This document shows, one piece after another, positions 8,003-17,405 of a stretch of 64,000 nt of DNA. The notes beneath the pieces are model-generated. The model saw nothing but the letters and a program-made list of their open reading frames with translations. It had not been told where the DNA came from and did not search any database. The stretch covers positions 310,001 through 374,000 of the forward strand of contig CAVRXB010000001.1 in assembly GCA_963724975.1 (NCBI GenBank), written 5' to 3'. The position numbers and the translations under genes are program-made. Numbering within the stretch: the first letter of the stretch is position 1; each line of letters begins with the position of its first letter. This stretch comes from CAIWHR01 sp963724975. GTDB taxonomy: Bacteria; Pseudomonadota; Gammaproteobacteria; Burkholderiales; Casimicrobiaceae.

Positions 8003-10249
8003 TTAGTCGCACCCTCCGCCAGCGAGCAGGTCCGTGAGGCTTGGGCCGACGGCCGCCTGCAAACTACCAAGTTCAATCTCCGCTTGGCTAAGGGTAGCGC
8101 CCGGTTGTGGCACGTGCGTGCTCGTCGAAAGTTTACTCAGAGCCGCAGCGCCGGGTGGTGTGACCGTTACGTTGACTGCGATCTTTTGACTCTGCACTTG
8201 CCGGGGCGTGCTAGCCGCCTGCGTCTGGGCGCTCTTGCACATTGTCTCGAAGATGAAACCCTTTTTGCCACAAGCCTTCAGTTGGAGCTGCACACTGTCG
8301 TATGCGGGATTCGGGACTGCGACGCGATCCCAAGACAGGACCTCCACTTTGACCTCGCAAGTGGCCGAAGGCGCCCTGCCCGCAGCAAGCGACACCGGAA
8401 TCACACTTCGCCCGGCTTTTTCAGTAATCCAGGACTGAACATACGTACTCCACGTCGGATTCTCGCGGCCGTGCCACAAGACGCCGGCGTAGCTGACCAC
8501 ACGGCCGGCCGAACTCCCGCGGAAGCGGTCGCCAACCAGCTGGTCGATTGAATCGAACCTCAGCACATTGATGCGATCAGTCCCAGTATCGACGCTTTGC
8601 ACGATCCCTGTGATTCGACCATCGAGCATGACAATAGCACCGCTGTCGGACTCGATAATATTCAACTTGTCGACAGGCGCGAGCGTGAGCCGATCCTTAG
8701 TGCCACCAGCGTACTTGAGGCGCACGATCGATTCTTTCCCACTCGGATAGTGTCGTACCACCTGGAATTCACTTCCCGTTGTAAAACTTGCGCGCCGCAA
8801 CCACGCCACGTCCGGCCACGTCGTCGTACAAGCCACGGCCGGGGGGCTGTCGCGTAGTGTGATCAATGCAAGGTCGTATGACTCGTTGTCGTAGCTTCGG
8901 CTTGCTTCCGCTTTCGCACCAGTGCGGTCCAGCACGGTAACGGAGCTGCCGATCTCCGAAACGACATGACGCGCGGTGACTATCAGGCACGCGGTGCCGC
9001 GGCGGAATGAGTACCCCGCACCGGTGTAGCTCCCCTGTCGGATCTCGACCGGCTCGGCGCGGACGGGAGTTGAGGCGGGTCCGAGCGTGATGCCGCCGAG
9101 TACCAAAATCAGCAGTACGGCGGGCGAGATCGGGGCACGTTGACGTTTACTTGATTTCCGTTCTTCGTCTATCTGTTCATTGCCATCCACTATTGCATCG
9201 TCCCGGAATTTCGTATTCTCCTTGTCGCCATCTTGTCGAGTTCTGCCGGTCAAGAAATCGAAAAGTTTGCGTACGCTTTCCCAGAATCCAACCAGCACAC
9301 CGATAAGCACGGCCAAAAACCTGAGAATGTCCGAGCGCCAAGCGGCGGTGGTGTTTGGGATAGTAAGAAGGTGTTGGTCGGCACCGCTATACGCTTGAAC
9401 GCCCACAGGTCCCCGTACGTACATCTGTACTGATAGACCTCCACCAGGCATTGTATGAAGGAAGCCACGGGCAGGCGCAACGTCAGGCGAAGGGCAGCGA
9501 CTTGCTGCATTGGCCGTGGCGTCAAGGCACGCGTGAGTGTCAAGGAGACTGCCTTCATCGAGATTCTCGATACTCAGCGTTACGCGCTCGTCGCTGAATA
9601 ACGGGACTACCCGCAGCGTCGCCGTGCCCGACTGGAGAATTCCAGCCGCGTCTGTCGCCCAACCTGCCCCCTGTTGGACTGGCTGGCCGAGGAGAATATG
9701 CCCGGATAATGGCAGCGCCAGCTCGTGTGAGCCTTGGCTAGACTCCGTCGATTTGGCGGCGTAACTGAACCCCTGGGGATCGTCCGTGAGCGGTATCCCA
9801 TCGACGGAAGCCTGGAAGGATGGCGTTGATTCAGCCCCGCAGCCGCGGGCAATACCTTCGGCACGTCCAACCGAGAGTCGGAAGACGCCGGGCGTTGCAG
9901 AGATCAGTCGCACCTGAGCTCCGGCCGTGAGGACCAGTGTCACGTTTCCTGCCCGGGTCGGGTCTGTACCGCCTAGAGCGCCGACGGGTAAGGCGCTGCG
10001 TGGCCCGATCCGTCCCGCTGGCAGATCCCAAACGAGTCGCTCGCCACACAATACCTCCAGCGTTAGCGTACCCGTGTGGGCGGCAATTGCTATGGTTGCA
10101 TTGGATGCGGGGAGCAGCAGCCACGACACAATTGCCCCTGCAAACAGCAGGCCCAAAACTAGCTCCCACGGCCGACCGCGCAATCGAATTTTCTGGATCC
10201 ATCGACGAATGCCCCGATGCTTCCGTGGTCCATTTTTCGAGGCAATCAT
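8003..10249 (-). CDS. Membrane-anchored trypsin-like serine protease, multi-domain
   Basis: A 748-residue protein with no close family name recognised. It has an N-terminal membrane helix (LVLGLLFAGAIVSWLLL, about residue 30), an extracytoplasmic domain of roughly 240 residues, a second helix (LRFLAVLIGVLVGFW, about 310), a charged linker, and a third helix (VLLILVLGGITLG, about 380). A trypsin-like domain follows at about 410-600. The catalytic triad can be read as His in TARHVV, Asp in YDLALITL and Ser in ESDSGAIVML. The C-terminal tail is rich in Ser, Thr and Ala. The ATG overlaps the stop of the secreted protein upstream by four bases, so the two form an operon. The substrate is unknown. 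Confidence 0.75.
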   Translation of the reverse strand: MIASKNGPRKHRGIRRWIQKIRLRGRPWELVLGLLFAGAIVSWLLLPASNATIAIAAHTGTLTLEVLCGERLVWDLPAGRIGPRSALPVGALGGTDPTRAGNVTLVLTAGAQVRLISATPGVFRLSVGRAEGIARGCGAESTPSFQASVDGIPLTDDPQGFSYAAKSTESSQGSHELALPLSGHILLGQPVQQGAGWATDAAGILQSGTATLRVVPLFSDERVTLSIENLDEGSLLDTHACLDATANAASRCPSPDVAPARGFLHTMPGGGLSVQMYVRGPVGVQAYSGADQHLLTIPNTTAAWRSDILRFLAVLIGVLVGFWESVRKLFDFLTGRTRQDGDKENTKFRDDAIVDGNEQIDEERKSSKRQRAPISPAVLLILVLGGITLGPASTPVRAEPVEIRQGSYTGAGYSFRRGTACLIVTARHVVSEIGSSVTVLDRTGAKAEASRSYDNESYDLALITLRDSPPAVACTTTWPDVAWLRRASFTTGSEFQVVRHYPSGKESIVRLKYAGGTKDRLTLAPVDKLNIIESDSGAIVMLDGRITGIVQSVDTGTDRINVLRFDSIDQLVGDRFRGSSAGRVVSYAGVLWHGRENPTWSTYVQSWITEKAGRSVIPVSLAAGRAPSATCEVKVEVLSWDRVAVPNPAYDSVQLQLKACGKKGFIFETMCKSAQTQAASTPRQVQSQKIAVNVTVTPPGAAALSKLSTSTHVPQPGATLSQAEIELGSLQAAVGPSLTDLLAGGGCD

Positions 10250-10953
10250 GGCACGTGAACTGTGAAGGTCTGCGTCTGCTCGTCAAATTGGTCGCGCCGA
10301 ATAAGCCCCACCTGTCCGTCTCCCTGCAGGTCCGTGATCGCCAGATCGCAATACGTATCGAAGCGCACGGGTTGCGGGATACCTATAGGCGCGCAACGCA
10401 CGACACGCGCCCCTGTACGCACGAAAATGTCCGCGCGGCGGCTGTTGACGTAGAGTCTCAATCGCTCGGGCGCGCCCACAAGTGGCGCGTCGCCCCAGCG
10501 TACGAGATAGAGCGCGCCACCCGGATCTCGTGCAGCGATCGCGAGCGCTGTGGGGCTAACTGGTCGAGAGGGCGGCGGCTTGCCGCTGGGCGGCGAGGGT
10601 CCAGCGAGCACAAGCGAGACCCACTCTTTGCCCTTGGTCGAGCCGGCGTACACGCCCTCGCCGCGGAAGCGGCCATCGGCCGTCGCCGTCTCGATGTGGA
10701 TCTCGCCTGACCATGGTTGCGGCAGATAGACCTGCACCACACCGGACTGTTGGGCCATTTCTGTTGGCGCAACGGCGAGACCGACGACCGCTTCGCCGCG
10801 CACTGGGTTAACTGGGTTATAGAACTCGCGGTACTCGCGCCCCGACACAGGCTGGAACTGGGCGGCGGCAGGAAGCGCAGTAGAGAGCAGGGCAAGCGCG
10901 CACAAAAATACGCCCGCGGCGCTACGGCGCCACGGCAAGGACGACACATACAT
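10246..10953 (-). CDS. Secreted protein of unknown function, partner of the protease gene
   Basis: A 235-residue protein beginning MYVSSLPWRRSAAGVFLC, a clear Sec signal peptide ending near ALPAAAQ. The mature part looks beta-rich with no recognised motif. The ATG at 10953 is chosen because AAGGAGGG lies seven bases upstream; an in-frame extension farther upstream has neither a ribosome site nor a signal peptide. The stop overlaps the start of the downstream protease gene, so the two products probably act together in the envelope. There are two cysteines (near RCAPIG and TYCDLAIT) that could form a disulfide. Confidence 0.7.
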   Translation of the reverse strand: MYVSSLPWRRSAAGVFLCALALLSTALPAAAQFQPVSGREYREFYNPVNPVRGEAVVGLAVAPTEMAQQSGVVQVYLPQPWSGEIHIETATADGRFRGEGVYAGSTKGKEWVSLVLAGPSPPSGKPPPSRPVSPTALAIAARDPGGALYLVRWGDAPLVGAPERLRLYVNSRRADIFVRTGARVVRCAPIGIPQPVRFDTYCDLAITDLQGDGQVGLIRRDQFDEQTQTFTVHVP

Positions 10954-11440
10954 CACAATCCCTCCTTCCCACGTAGGGCAGCAAGCGCCACCCCATGTCA
11001 ACTTCCTAGAGCGTCTGCCCACACGACTTGATGACATCCGCACAGGCGCAATCCCCGTTGCCAACCTTGCGCTGCTGTGCGACGACCGGATCACCTCCCC
11101 TAACCCCGCAAATGCCCTCTCCCGCACGCCTCACACCGCAAGCCTCAAGAGTCGCTCCCCTGTTGACCAGACACCGAGTCTGCTTCATCGGCAACATCCG
11201 ACGCATCTCCTGAGGGACGGAGGGCGAAAAGCGCGATACCGCACACCACTCTCCAATTCATTCTTGACCAATCCTGCACGCGGAGATCCCACGAAACGCC
11301 GAATCATCTTCGATCGTGGTGGCTCAAGCATTTGGCACCACAATCTATCCCTGCGGTGGTTCGTTCTGGCGGCACCATGCCTTCTGCGCTTCAGACATGG
11401 CAATTATTCGCGTCTTGGCATCGTCGATGATGCATCGCTG
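10954..11440. other. Intergenic stretch with no recognised gene
   Basis: These 487 bases contain the promoter side of the secreted-protein/protease operon and the 3' side of the MORN-protein gene. Open frames on either strand are short, lack ribosome sites and show no family signature. Base composition is mixed. No repeat or strong hairpin was seen. Confidence 0.45.
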
Positions 11441-13066
11441 TCACTTCTCATCCATTTGGTCGCAGCTATCGTCGTCGCAGATTATGGCACCGAGGAATTT
11501 GAGGTTTGGCACCATACCGTGTACTTGGAGTAATCCGCCAACGACGCCATCAAACCTTACGTTTCCCAGCACCTTTGCAGCCAGAAGAATTTTGCCTTTC
11601 TTAACAAACGCTCCTTTCGGAACGTCGTTTACGACAAGTATTCCTTCATCTGGCAAATAGAACATTCCCGAGGTTGCGGATTGCATTTGCTCAAAGGCCA
11701 CAACCAAAAATAGCCTATCGCCTTCAAAGGCAAACGGATTGGCATAAAGGCCCTTAGGCTTCTTGTTTAACAAACTGTGCTTCTTTGCGAACTTGTCAAC
11801 ACGGCCCATCTTCACCTTTTCGCTATCGGCCGCTTTCTTCTGTGCTTCTGCTTGGGCGGCAGCCGCCTGTTCTTGCCGTTGTTTTGCTTGGGTCAGCCGT
11901 TCTTGCTCCGCCTTTTCCGCAACGCGTCTGCGCTCCGCCTCTTGGATTTGCCGCTCCGACTCAGCGCGCTGTTGCGCCGCGGCCGCCTTCTCTTGCTCCT
12001 GTTGGCGGGCATATGAATATGCAGCGTTGTTTGTGACGTTCCAATAGCGATCATCTCGGTAGGCATATACCGGTACCGAAAAACGATCGCTCCCAAACCG
12101 CGCGGGCAGCGCGTCGGCAAAGAGGTAGATCGGCACTCGCGCATTCGGTCCAATATTAAAGCCGACGTCGGCGCATGTTTTCCGAATAAATGACTCCACC
12201 TGACTAAGAAACCTTAACAAAGCATCATCAGGCAGATTTGCGAGAGCATACTTGCCAGAGGAGACAGATCTCTTTGGGTCCAAGCCTTCCGGAACCACCG
12301 TCTCCCCGTCCGTCCCATGGCTGCAGTTCATGTGGAGCTCTTTTCCCCAAGGAGACGCCACCGAAAGGATGTGAGCCTTTGCTCCTGGGGGAGGAGGGTG
12401 GCCTGGCAATGGGATTGGCGAAGATCCTCTACTCTGGTTGGCAGAATCGTTAATTGGCTCACGAATTGCCGTGCTCTGCCCGCCCTTTGCCACAAGACCG
12501 GCCGCGCCGCTCGTTTCTGTTGTGGGCGTTGCAGTCGTCCGCGCGGTTGCACTCGATTCCGCAGCCGGCAGGCGCTCGATAACTGTGCCGTCCTTGAATA
12601 TGCCACGCGTGCGTTGGCCCGTAGCAGAGATGACTACTCCAGTGCCGTTGCGTTGATTGTCGCGGTATTCGCCTTCGTAGCGTGATCCATCAGCGGAGCC
12701 ATATATGCCGTAGCCATGTCGCATTCCGTTACGATAATCACCTTCGTACCGGTCCCCTTCCGCAGTCGTCATCTTGCCTTTTCCATCAAGCAAGCCGCCC
12801 GCGAAGGTTCCCTCAAAGCGAAGCGTTGGTTTGCCGTCTTGTGACCACTGCGCTACGCCCGCCCCTCTGGCCAATCCATCTGCGCACTGTCCCTGCCACG
12901 TTACCGTCTCGCCAGGCTTCACGTTGGGACGGCCGACCTTGCATGAAACGTTGGATGCCTGCACGAAGGAAACGGTAGGTAGCGGGGCCTGCGCGAACAC
13001 ATCCGGATGATTTACAAATAGCAATAATGCCGCGAGTGCAAAATTTGCTTGCGTGATGACGCTCAT
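11441..13066 (-). CDS. Secreted MORN-repeat protein with coiled-coil segment
   Basis: A 541-residue protein with an N-terminal signal peptide (cleavage near DVFAQAP). About residues 75-165 hold three to four MORN-type repeats, for example RYEGDYRNGMRHGYGIYG and RYEGEYRDNQRNGTG. A low-complexity Ser/Thr/Pro linker follows, then a conserved-looking region with two cysteines. Next come a strongly charged Ala/Gln/Glu/Arg helix at about 350-420, probably a coiled coil, and a final beta-rich domain. The start has a strong GGGAGGAAAG ribosome site. MORN repeats usually mediate lipid or protein contact; a specific role cannot be given. Composition is less GC-rich than the neighbouring metabolic genes, consistent with acquisition. 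Confidence 0.7.
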   Translation of the reverse strand: MSVITQANFALAALLLFVNHPDVFAQAPLPTVSFVQASNVSCKVGRPNVKPGETVTWQGQCADGLARGAGVAQWSQDGKPTLRFEGTFAGGLLDGKGKMTTAEGDRYEGDYRNGMRHGYGIYGSADGSRYEGEYRDNQRNGTGVVISATGQRTRGIFKDGTVIERLPAAESSATARTTATPTTETSGAAGLVAKGGQSTAIREPINDSANQSRGSSPIPLPGHPPPPGAKAHILSVASPWGKELHMNCSHGTDGETVVPEGLDPKRSVSSGKYALANLPDDALLRFLSQVESFIRKTCADVGFNIGPNARVPIYLFADALPARFGSDRFSVPVYAYRDDRYWNVTNNAAYSYARQQEQEKAAAAQQRAESERQIQEAERRRVAEKAEQERLTQAKQRQEQAAAAQAEAQKKAADSEKVKMGRVDKFAKKHSLLNKKPKGLYANPFAFEGDRLFLVVAFEQMQSATSGMFYLPDEGILVVNDVPKGAFVKKGKILLAAKVLGNVRFDGVVGGLLQVHGMVPNLKFLGAIICDDDSCDQMDEK

Positions 13067-13852
13067 GGCTTTCCTCCCTTGATGACAACTCGCGCTACTC
13101 GCGTCAAGCGACGATATTTCCTATTGCCTCGTTCTATCCGAATGCGTGACGAGACCTAACTTGCGGATGAGGAACGCGCCTAAGGGCTGCCCATTGAGGA
13201 CCAGAGGTGCTACCTGCAATTTCCACCCCGGCCTTGCAGAGCGCGAATACGGCGCCGATGAACTTCGCTGGCCGTTTTGCGATGCGAGTTGGCCACCGAG
13301 TACGAGGACGACTCGAGATGGGTTGCAACGCTCTCCGCGCGAATGCACCCAGATAGGTGCAGGCGATTACCGCCGCCAATGCGAGCGTCGCCAACCGCAC
13401 GGCCCCCCCGTTCGGATGGTCAGGGTACAATGCCCCGACATTCGATGTGGGTACTTTGCGCCAGATTGAAGCTGCGGGCAACATCCTTCCGGCCGCTTTC
13501 CCCGCCTGTCGGCGGCAGCGCGGGCTGGCGGAGCCCGCGCAGACGCGCTCCTACCTGCACCGCGATGCCGGCCTGCAAAGTGCGGCAACGCCGATTCCTG
13601 CGCGCGGTGATTCGGCGGGCGGGGGTCAGGGTGAACAGAAAGATGGATCTCGGTGGCTGAGATAACCGGGCGAGCGGGGCCAGGTCAATTCGCGCGCGCT
13701 CCCCGACGGAGATGAGTGACCGCTTCCCGGCAGTTTGGGTGGCGAAGTTCACGGTCTGCTTCTGGCCGAAAGCGGCCTAAGACACTCGTGACCGATTGCC
13801 GGTCTGCCTACTCCTGCGCCGAAAGGTACGAGGACGTCGGCGTCCTCGTGCG
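13067..13852. other. Long intergenic stretch, probable gene remnants
   Basis: These 786 bases hold no convincing gene. Several open frames of 60-127 codons exist on both strands, but none has a ribosome site or a recognisable signature. A perfect 9-bp inverted repeat lies at 13518-13540. Around 13725-13785 the text resembles degraded copies of dispersed intergenic repeats (TTCTGGCCGAAAGCGG). I read the stretch as decayed DNA at the edge of the accessory region. Confidence 0.45.
13518..13540. repeat. Perfect 9-bp stem inverted repeat in intergenic DNA
   Basis: GCGCGGGCT and AGCCCGCGC flank a five-base loop (GGCGG). There is no T tract on either side, so intrinsic termination is unlikely. It could be a REP-like element or a chance GC hairpin. 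Confidence 0.4.
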
Positions 13853-14338
13853 CTACGCACCCGCTCGGGCTGCCACCGGCGAGTACATGTCGAGGAGCTG
13901 CAGACGTGTTGCCTGCAGGCGTTCAGCGACAACACCAAGCAGCCGTTGCATCAGGATGAACCCGAACTGCGTGTCCTCGCGGCACGCAGCGAGCAGCTCC
14001 GCACCCTCGAATGCCAGCGCGTCAACCCGCTCCAGCGTGCGGGCCTGAAAATGCTTGCCGCGGCCCATCAGCAATGCGGACCACCCCAGTTCATCGCCGG
14101 CGAACAGTGTCTGGACGCGAAACGTATGCCCCGGTGCCGCGATTTCGAGCGCTACCAGCCCCGTTACAATCAAGTAGAACTCGGTGCATTCATCGCCTTC
14201 GCGAAACAGGACCTGGTCGCGGTCGAACCGGATTTCCTTGGCCAAGGTCGCGAGCTTCTCGATGTGACGTGGCTCGAACTCCGCCACGAACGGGTGGTGG
14301 CGAAGCATCGTCAGAGCAGTCTCCCTCATTGTTCGCAC
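13853..14338 (-). CDS. Cyclic-nucleotide-binding-domain protein without HTH
   Basis: A 161-residue single-domain protein of the Crp/Fnr sensor fold. The beta-roll signature is present (FREGDECTEFYLIVTGLVAL, then the phosphate-binding-cassette-like stretch around GDELGWSALL). The protein stops after the dimerisation helix, so there is no DNA-binding domain. It lies seven bases downstream of the malic enzyme gene on the same strand and is probably co-transcribed. A sensor or allosteric partner role is an inference; the ligand cannot be read from the sequence. Confidence 0.7.
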   Translation of the reverse strand: MRTMRETALTMLRHHPFVAEFEPRHIEKLATLAKEIRFDRDQVLFREGDECTEFYLIVTGLVALEIAAPGHTFRVQTLFAGDELGWSALLMGRGKHFQARTLERVDALAFEGAELLAACREDTQFGFILMQRLLGVVAERLQATRLQLLDMYSPVAARAGA

Positions 14339-14345
14339 CTTTCTT

Positions 14346-16013
14346 TCATGTCATGTACGGGGTGTAGTTCGGTTCGTACATCTGCGACTTCATGAACGCG
14401 AGGAGATCCGGCGGTTGCGGCAAGCGCGCGAATCCCTGGCGATATGCAACCGCGGCCACCGCCGCCGCGATGTGCGCCGACACATCCCGAATATGCTTGA
14501 GCGGCGGATACATGCTCCCCTGCTCCAGATCGGCCGGCGTCACCTGCTCGGCAAGCGTGCGTGCGGCTGCCATGAACATTTCATCGGTGACGCGGGTTGC
14601 GCGAGTCGCAATGGCCCCGAGCCCCACGCCCGGGAAGATATATGAATTATTTCCCTGACGCGGCACGAAGCGGCGGTTGGCGACGGTGACGGGGTCGAAA
14701 GGCGAGCCGCAGGCGAAGATCGCGCAGCCGTCCGACCAGCGATATGCCTGCTCTGCCGTGCACTCCGCTTTTGATGTCGGATTCGAAAGTGCAAACACGA
14801 TCGGCCGCCGGTTGAGCGATGCCATCGCGCGAACGACTTCCTCGTTGAATGCGTTGGCGACTGCCGCAACGCCAATGATCGCGGTGGGACGTAGCGCATT
14901 CACCGCCTTCAACAGCGTATCGACCGACGGATGTTCGTGGGCGTACGGCTGCTTGTGCGCCGCGAGATCGGTTCGCTGCTTGATGACGAGGCCGCGGGAG
15001 TCGAAAAGCCAGCAACGCCGGCGTGCCGCACCCGGATCGAGGCCCTCCGCGACCATCGCCGTCACCGCCAGGTCGGCAATGCCGGTGGCCGCTTCGCCGG
15101 CGCCCTGGAACAGCAGCGTCTGTTCGCCGAGCCTGCCACCGGTGATGCGAAGCGCTGACAGGATGCCCGCCAGCGACACCGCGGCGGTTCCCTGGATATC
15201 GTCGTTGAAGGTCGGGATTCGATCGCGGTATTTGCTCAGCAGCCGAAACGCGTTCTGCGTGGCGAAGTCCTCGAACTGGATGACCACGCCCGGAAAAATC
15301 TCCTGCGCCGCGGTCACGAATTCGTCCACCAGCGCGTCATATTCGTCGCCGCGCAATCGCGGTTGCTGAAGACCGAGATAGAGCGGGTCGTTCAGCAGCT
15401 CGGCATTGTTGGTGCCGACGTCGAGCAGCACTGGCAGGCACGCGGTGGGTGGGATGCCGGCACACGCGGTATAAAGCGACAGCTTGCCAACGGGAATTCC
15501 CATTCCGCCCGCGCCCTGGTCGCCCAGACCGAGGATGCGTTCGCCGTCGGTGATCACGATGATCGCGACGTCGCGCCGGGGCCAGTTGGCGAGCACGCGC
15601 GCGATCCGACCGCGATCATTCGCGCTGACGAAGATGCCGCGCGGTCGCTGAAAGATGTGCCCGAACTGCTGGCAAGCCAAACCCACCGTCGGCGTGTAGA
15701 CGATCGGCGTCATCTCGTCGGGATGGTCGATCAGCACCCGAAAGAAGAGCGCCTCGTTGCGGTCGTGCAGCGCCGTCAGGTTGATGTATTTGTCGAGGTC
15801 GTGCGGCTTGCTGCGGAAGTTCTCCAAAACACGCGCAACCTGCTGCTCCTGCGTAAAGACCCGCGGCGGCAGGAGACCGCGCAAACCAAGCGCATCGCGC
15901 TCCGTCTCCGTAAACGCCGTGCCCTTGTTCCACAGGGGATCGCGCAACAGCGCAATGCCACTGGCGGGTGCGCGCGTCACCGAGACCGATCTTGCGAATA
16001 GAGAATCGTTCAT
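14346..16013 (-). CDS. maeA: NAD-dependent malic enzyme
   Basis: Oxidatively decarboxylates malate to pyruvate with NAD(P)+ in the cytoplasm. The 555-residue length fits the large bacterial/eukaryotic type (SfcA/MaeA). Visible signatures are IVYTPTVGLACQQFG at the substrate site, ITDGERILGLGDQGAGGMGI, QFEDFATQNAFRLL with the metal-binding acidic residues, FNDDIQGTAAV, and the nucleotide-binding FQGAGEAATGIA. ATG 16013 is preferred over an in-frame TTG at 16040 because TTGAGGC precedes it. It lies just downstream of the 2-oxoacid oxidoreductase alpha gene and upstream of the cNMP-domain gene, suggesting an operon making and consuming pyruvate anaerobically. Confidence 0.92.
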   Translation of the reverse strand: MNDSLFARSVSVTRAPASGIALLRDPLWNKGTAFTETERDALGLRGLLPPRVFTQEQQVARVLENFRSKPHDLDKYINLTALHDRNEALFFRVLIDHPDEMTPIVYTPTVGLACQQFGHIFQRPRGIFVSANDRGRIARVLANWPRRDVAIIVITDGERILGLGDQGAGGMGIPVGKLSLYTACAGIPPTACLPVLLDVGTNNAELLNDPLYLGLQQPRLRGDEYDALVDEFVTAAQEIFPGVVIQFEDFATQNAFRLLSKYRDRIPTFNDDIQGTAAVSLAGILSALRITGGRLGEQTLLFQGAGEAATGIADLAVTAMVAEGLDPGAARRRCWLFDSRGLVIKQRTDLAAHKQPYAHEHPSVDTLLKAVNALRPTAIIGVAAVANAFNEEVVRAMASLNRRPIVFALSNPTSKAECTAEQAYRWSDGCAIFACGSPFDPVTVANRRFVPRQGNNSYIFPGVGLGAIATRATRVTDEMFMAAARTLAEQVTPADLEQGSMYPPLKHIRDVSAHIAAAVAAVAYRQGFARLPQPPDLLAFMKSQMYEPNYTPYMT

Positions 16014-16058
16014 TTGCTTTGCCTCAATCTGTTCTGTCAACGTCGAATGTACCTGCGG

Positions 16059-17303
16059 CTATCTCTCGCGTACCTGCGACCCGTGGCAGCGCGTGCGCAT
16101 TTCGCGCTCGAGCTGGCTCGCGACGAGCTCCGCGTTCAAATCCAGAAATGTGACGTGCTCCAGCTCGTCCTGGGCGGCATCATCGAACAGTTGCCTCAAC
16201 GACGCCGGGGATATCCCACGTCCACCAAGACCCGCGATCACCGTATATATCCTGATTGCGATGCCCGCGACGCTCTTGCTCACGCCGTCGGACAGGATGC
16301 CGCCCAGGCCCACGGCGAGCGATCGCTCCAGGATCACGATGCGTTTTGCGCCCTGCAACGCGTCGCGCAGCGCGCCCAGCGGGAACGGCCGGAACGAGCA
16401 GAGGTTGACCGATCCGATGCGCATGCCTTCCGCACGCAGCTCGTCGACGACCTTGCGGACGGTGCCATTGACCGAGCCCAGCGCGACAATGACCGTTTCG
16501 GCATCTTCCGTTCGATATGTCCGCAGCAGGCCCCCCGCAGGCCGGCCAAATCGAGCCTGAAATTCGCCGGCCAATCGCGGAATCACGCTGAGCGCTCGCA
16601 ACTGCCTGTGGTGCGCAAGGTAGCGCATTTCGGTGTAAGTTTCCGAGTCGGCCGCCCCGGCGATGAAAGCAGAGCCTGCAGTGGCGGCCGACTCCCGACG
16701 CTTGAACGGTGGCAGATAGGCGTCTACCTGCGCCTGCGTCAACGCGGTGGGGCCGTCGACGCGGGCGAGCTCGAGGCCGTCGACGCATACCATGACGGGG
16801 CAGGACAGCTCTTCGGCGAGCCGGAATGCCTGCACGTGCAAATCGACGGCCTCCCGATTCGTTTCCGCGTAGAGCTGGATCCACCCGGCATCGCGCATCG
16901 ACATGCTGTCGGTGTGATCATTCCAGGTATTGACAGGCGTTCTCGTAGCGCAGTTGCCGATGGTCATCACGATAGGCAATCCCGCCCCTGCGGCGGTGTA
17001 CGCGGCCTCCGCCATGAACAACAGGCCCTGGCTCGAGGTTGCCGTGTAGGTGCGGGTCCCGGCGGCTGATGCGCCGATCGCAACTGACATGGCGGCGAAA
17101 TCCGATGTGACGTTGATGAGCTCGCAATTTGTGAGCGTGCCCGCCTTCGCCATTTCGATCAGTCGCTCGAGAATGCGGGCTTGCGGCGTGTCGGAGTACG
17201 CGCAGATCAACGACGGTCGGCACATCGCGATCGCCTCGGCGATCGCATCGCACGGCCAGCCCTGCTTCAGCATCCGCAGGCTTCGAGAAATTTCGCTGCA
17301 CAT
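16059..17303 (-). CDS. 2-oxoacid:ferredoxin oxidoreductase alpha subunit (PorA-like), orphan
   Basis: Resembles the alpha subunit of pyruvate:ferredoxin oxidoreductase. The N-terminal pyrimidine-binding-type domain has AIAEAIAMCRPSLICAYSDTPQ, a TSSQGLLFMAEAAYTAAGAGLP stretch (landmark near residue 95), and NCATRTPVNTWNDHTD, followed by the C-terminal transketolase-like domain (TVIVALGSVNGTVRKVVDEL). No beta (TPP-binding), gamma or delta (ferredoxin) gene accompanies it in the window, so it needs partners encoded elsewhere or has another role. The usual PITPQ motif reads SDTPQ here. The start is uncertain: ATG 17303 and an upstream GTG at 17345 both lack good ribosome sites. Confidence 0.75.
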   Translation of the reverse strand: MCSEISRSLRMLKQGWPCDAIAEAIAMCRPSLICAYSDTPQARILERLIEMAKAGTLTNCELINVTSDFAAMSVAIGASAAGTRTYTATSSQGLLFMAEAAYTAAGAGLPIVMTIGNCATRTPVNTWNDHTDSMSMRDAGWIQLYAETNREAVDLHVQAFRLAEELSCPVMVCVDGLELARVDGPTALTQAQVDAYLPPFKRRESAATAGSAFIAGAADSETYTEMRYLAHHRQLRALSVIPRLAGEFQARFGRPAGGLLRTYRTEDAETVIVALGSVNGTVRKVVDELRAEGMRIGSVNLCSFRPFPLGALRDALQGAKRIVILERSLAVGLGGILSDGVSKSVAGIAIRIYTVIAGLGGRGISPASLRQLFDDAAQDELEHVTFLDLNAELVASQLEREMRTRCHGSQVRER

Positions 17304-17405
17304 GGTGGGTTTGGGTAAGTGCAGCGAATGCCACGTCTGCAGCACCTACAGCCGAGAGCTGGAACGTTGTCCTCCTGGCATGCTGGATTACATGCCGTGC
17401 CTACT

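Noticed and set aside
7964..8551. A 195-codon plus-strand frame that begins with a signal-peptide-like stretch
   Set aside because: It runs antisense through the 3' half of the protease gene and keeps no similarity after the first 25 residues.
13134..13484. A 116-codon minus-strand frame in the long intergenic region, with one hydrophobic stretch
   Set aside because: No ribosome site, no family signature, and competing frames of similar length on the other strand.
13518..13540. Intrinsic terminator
   Set aside because: The stem is perfect but no run of T follows on either strand.
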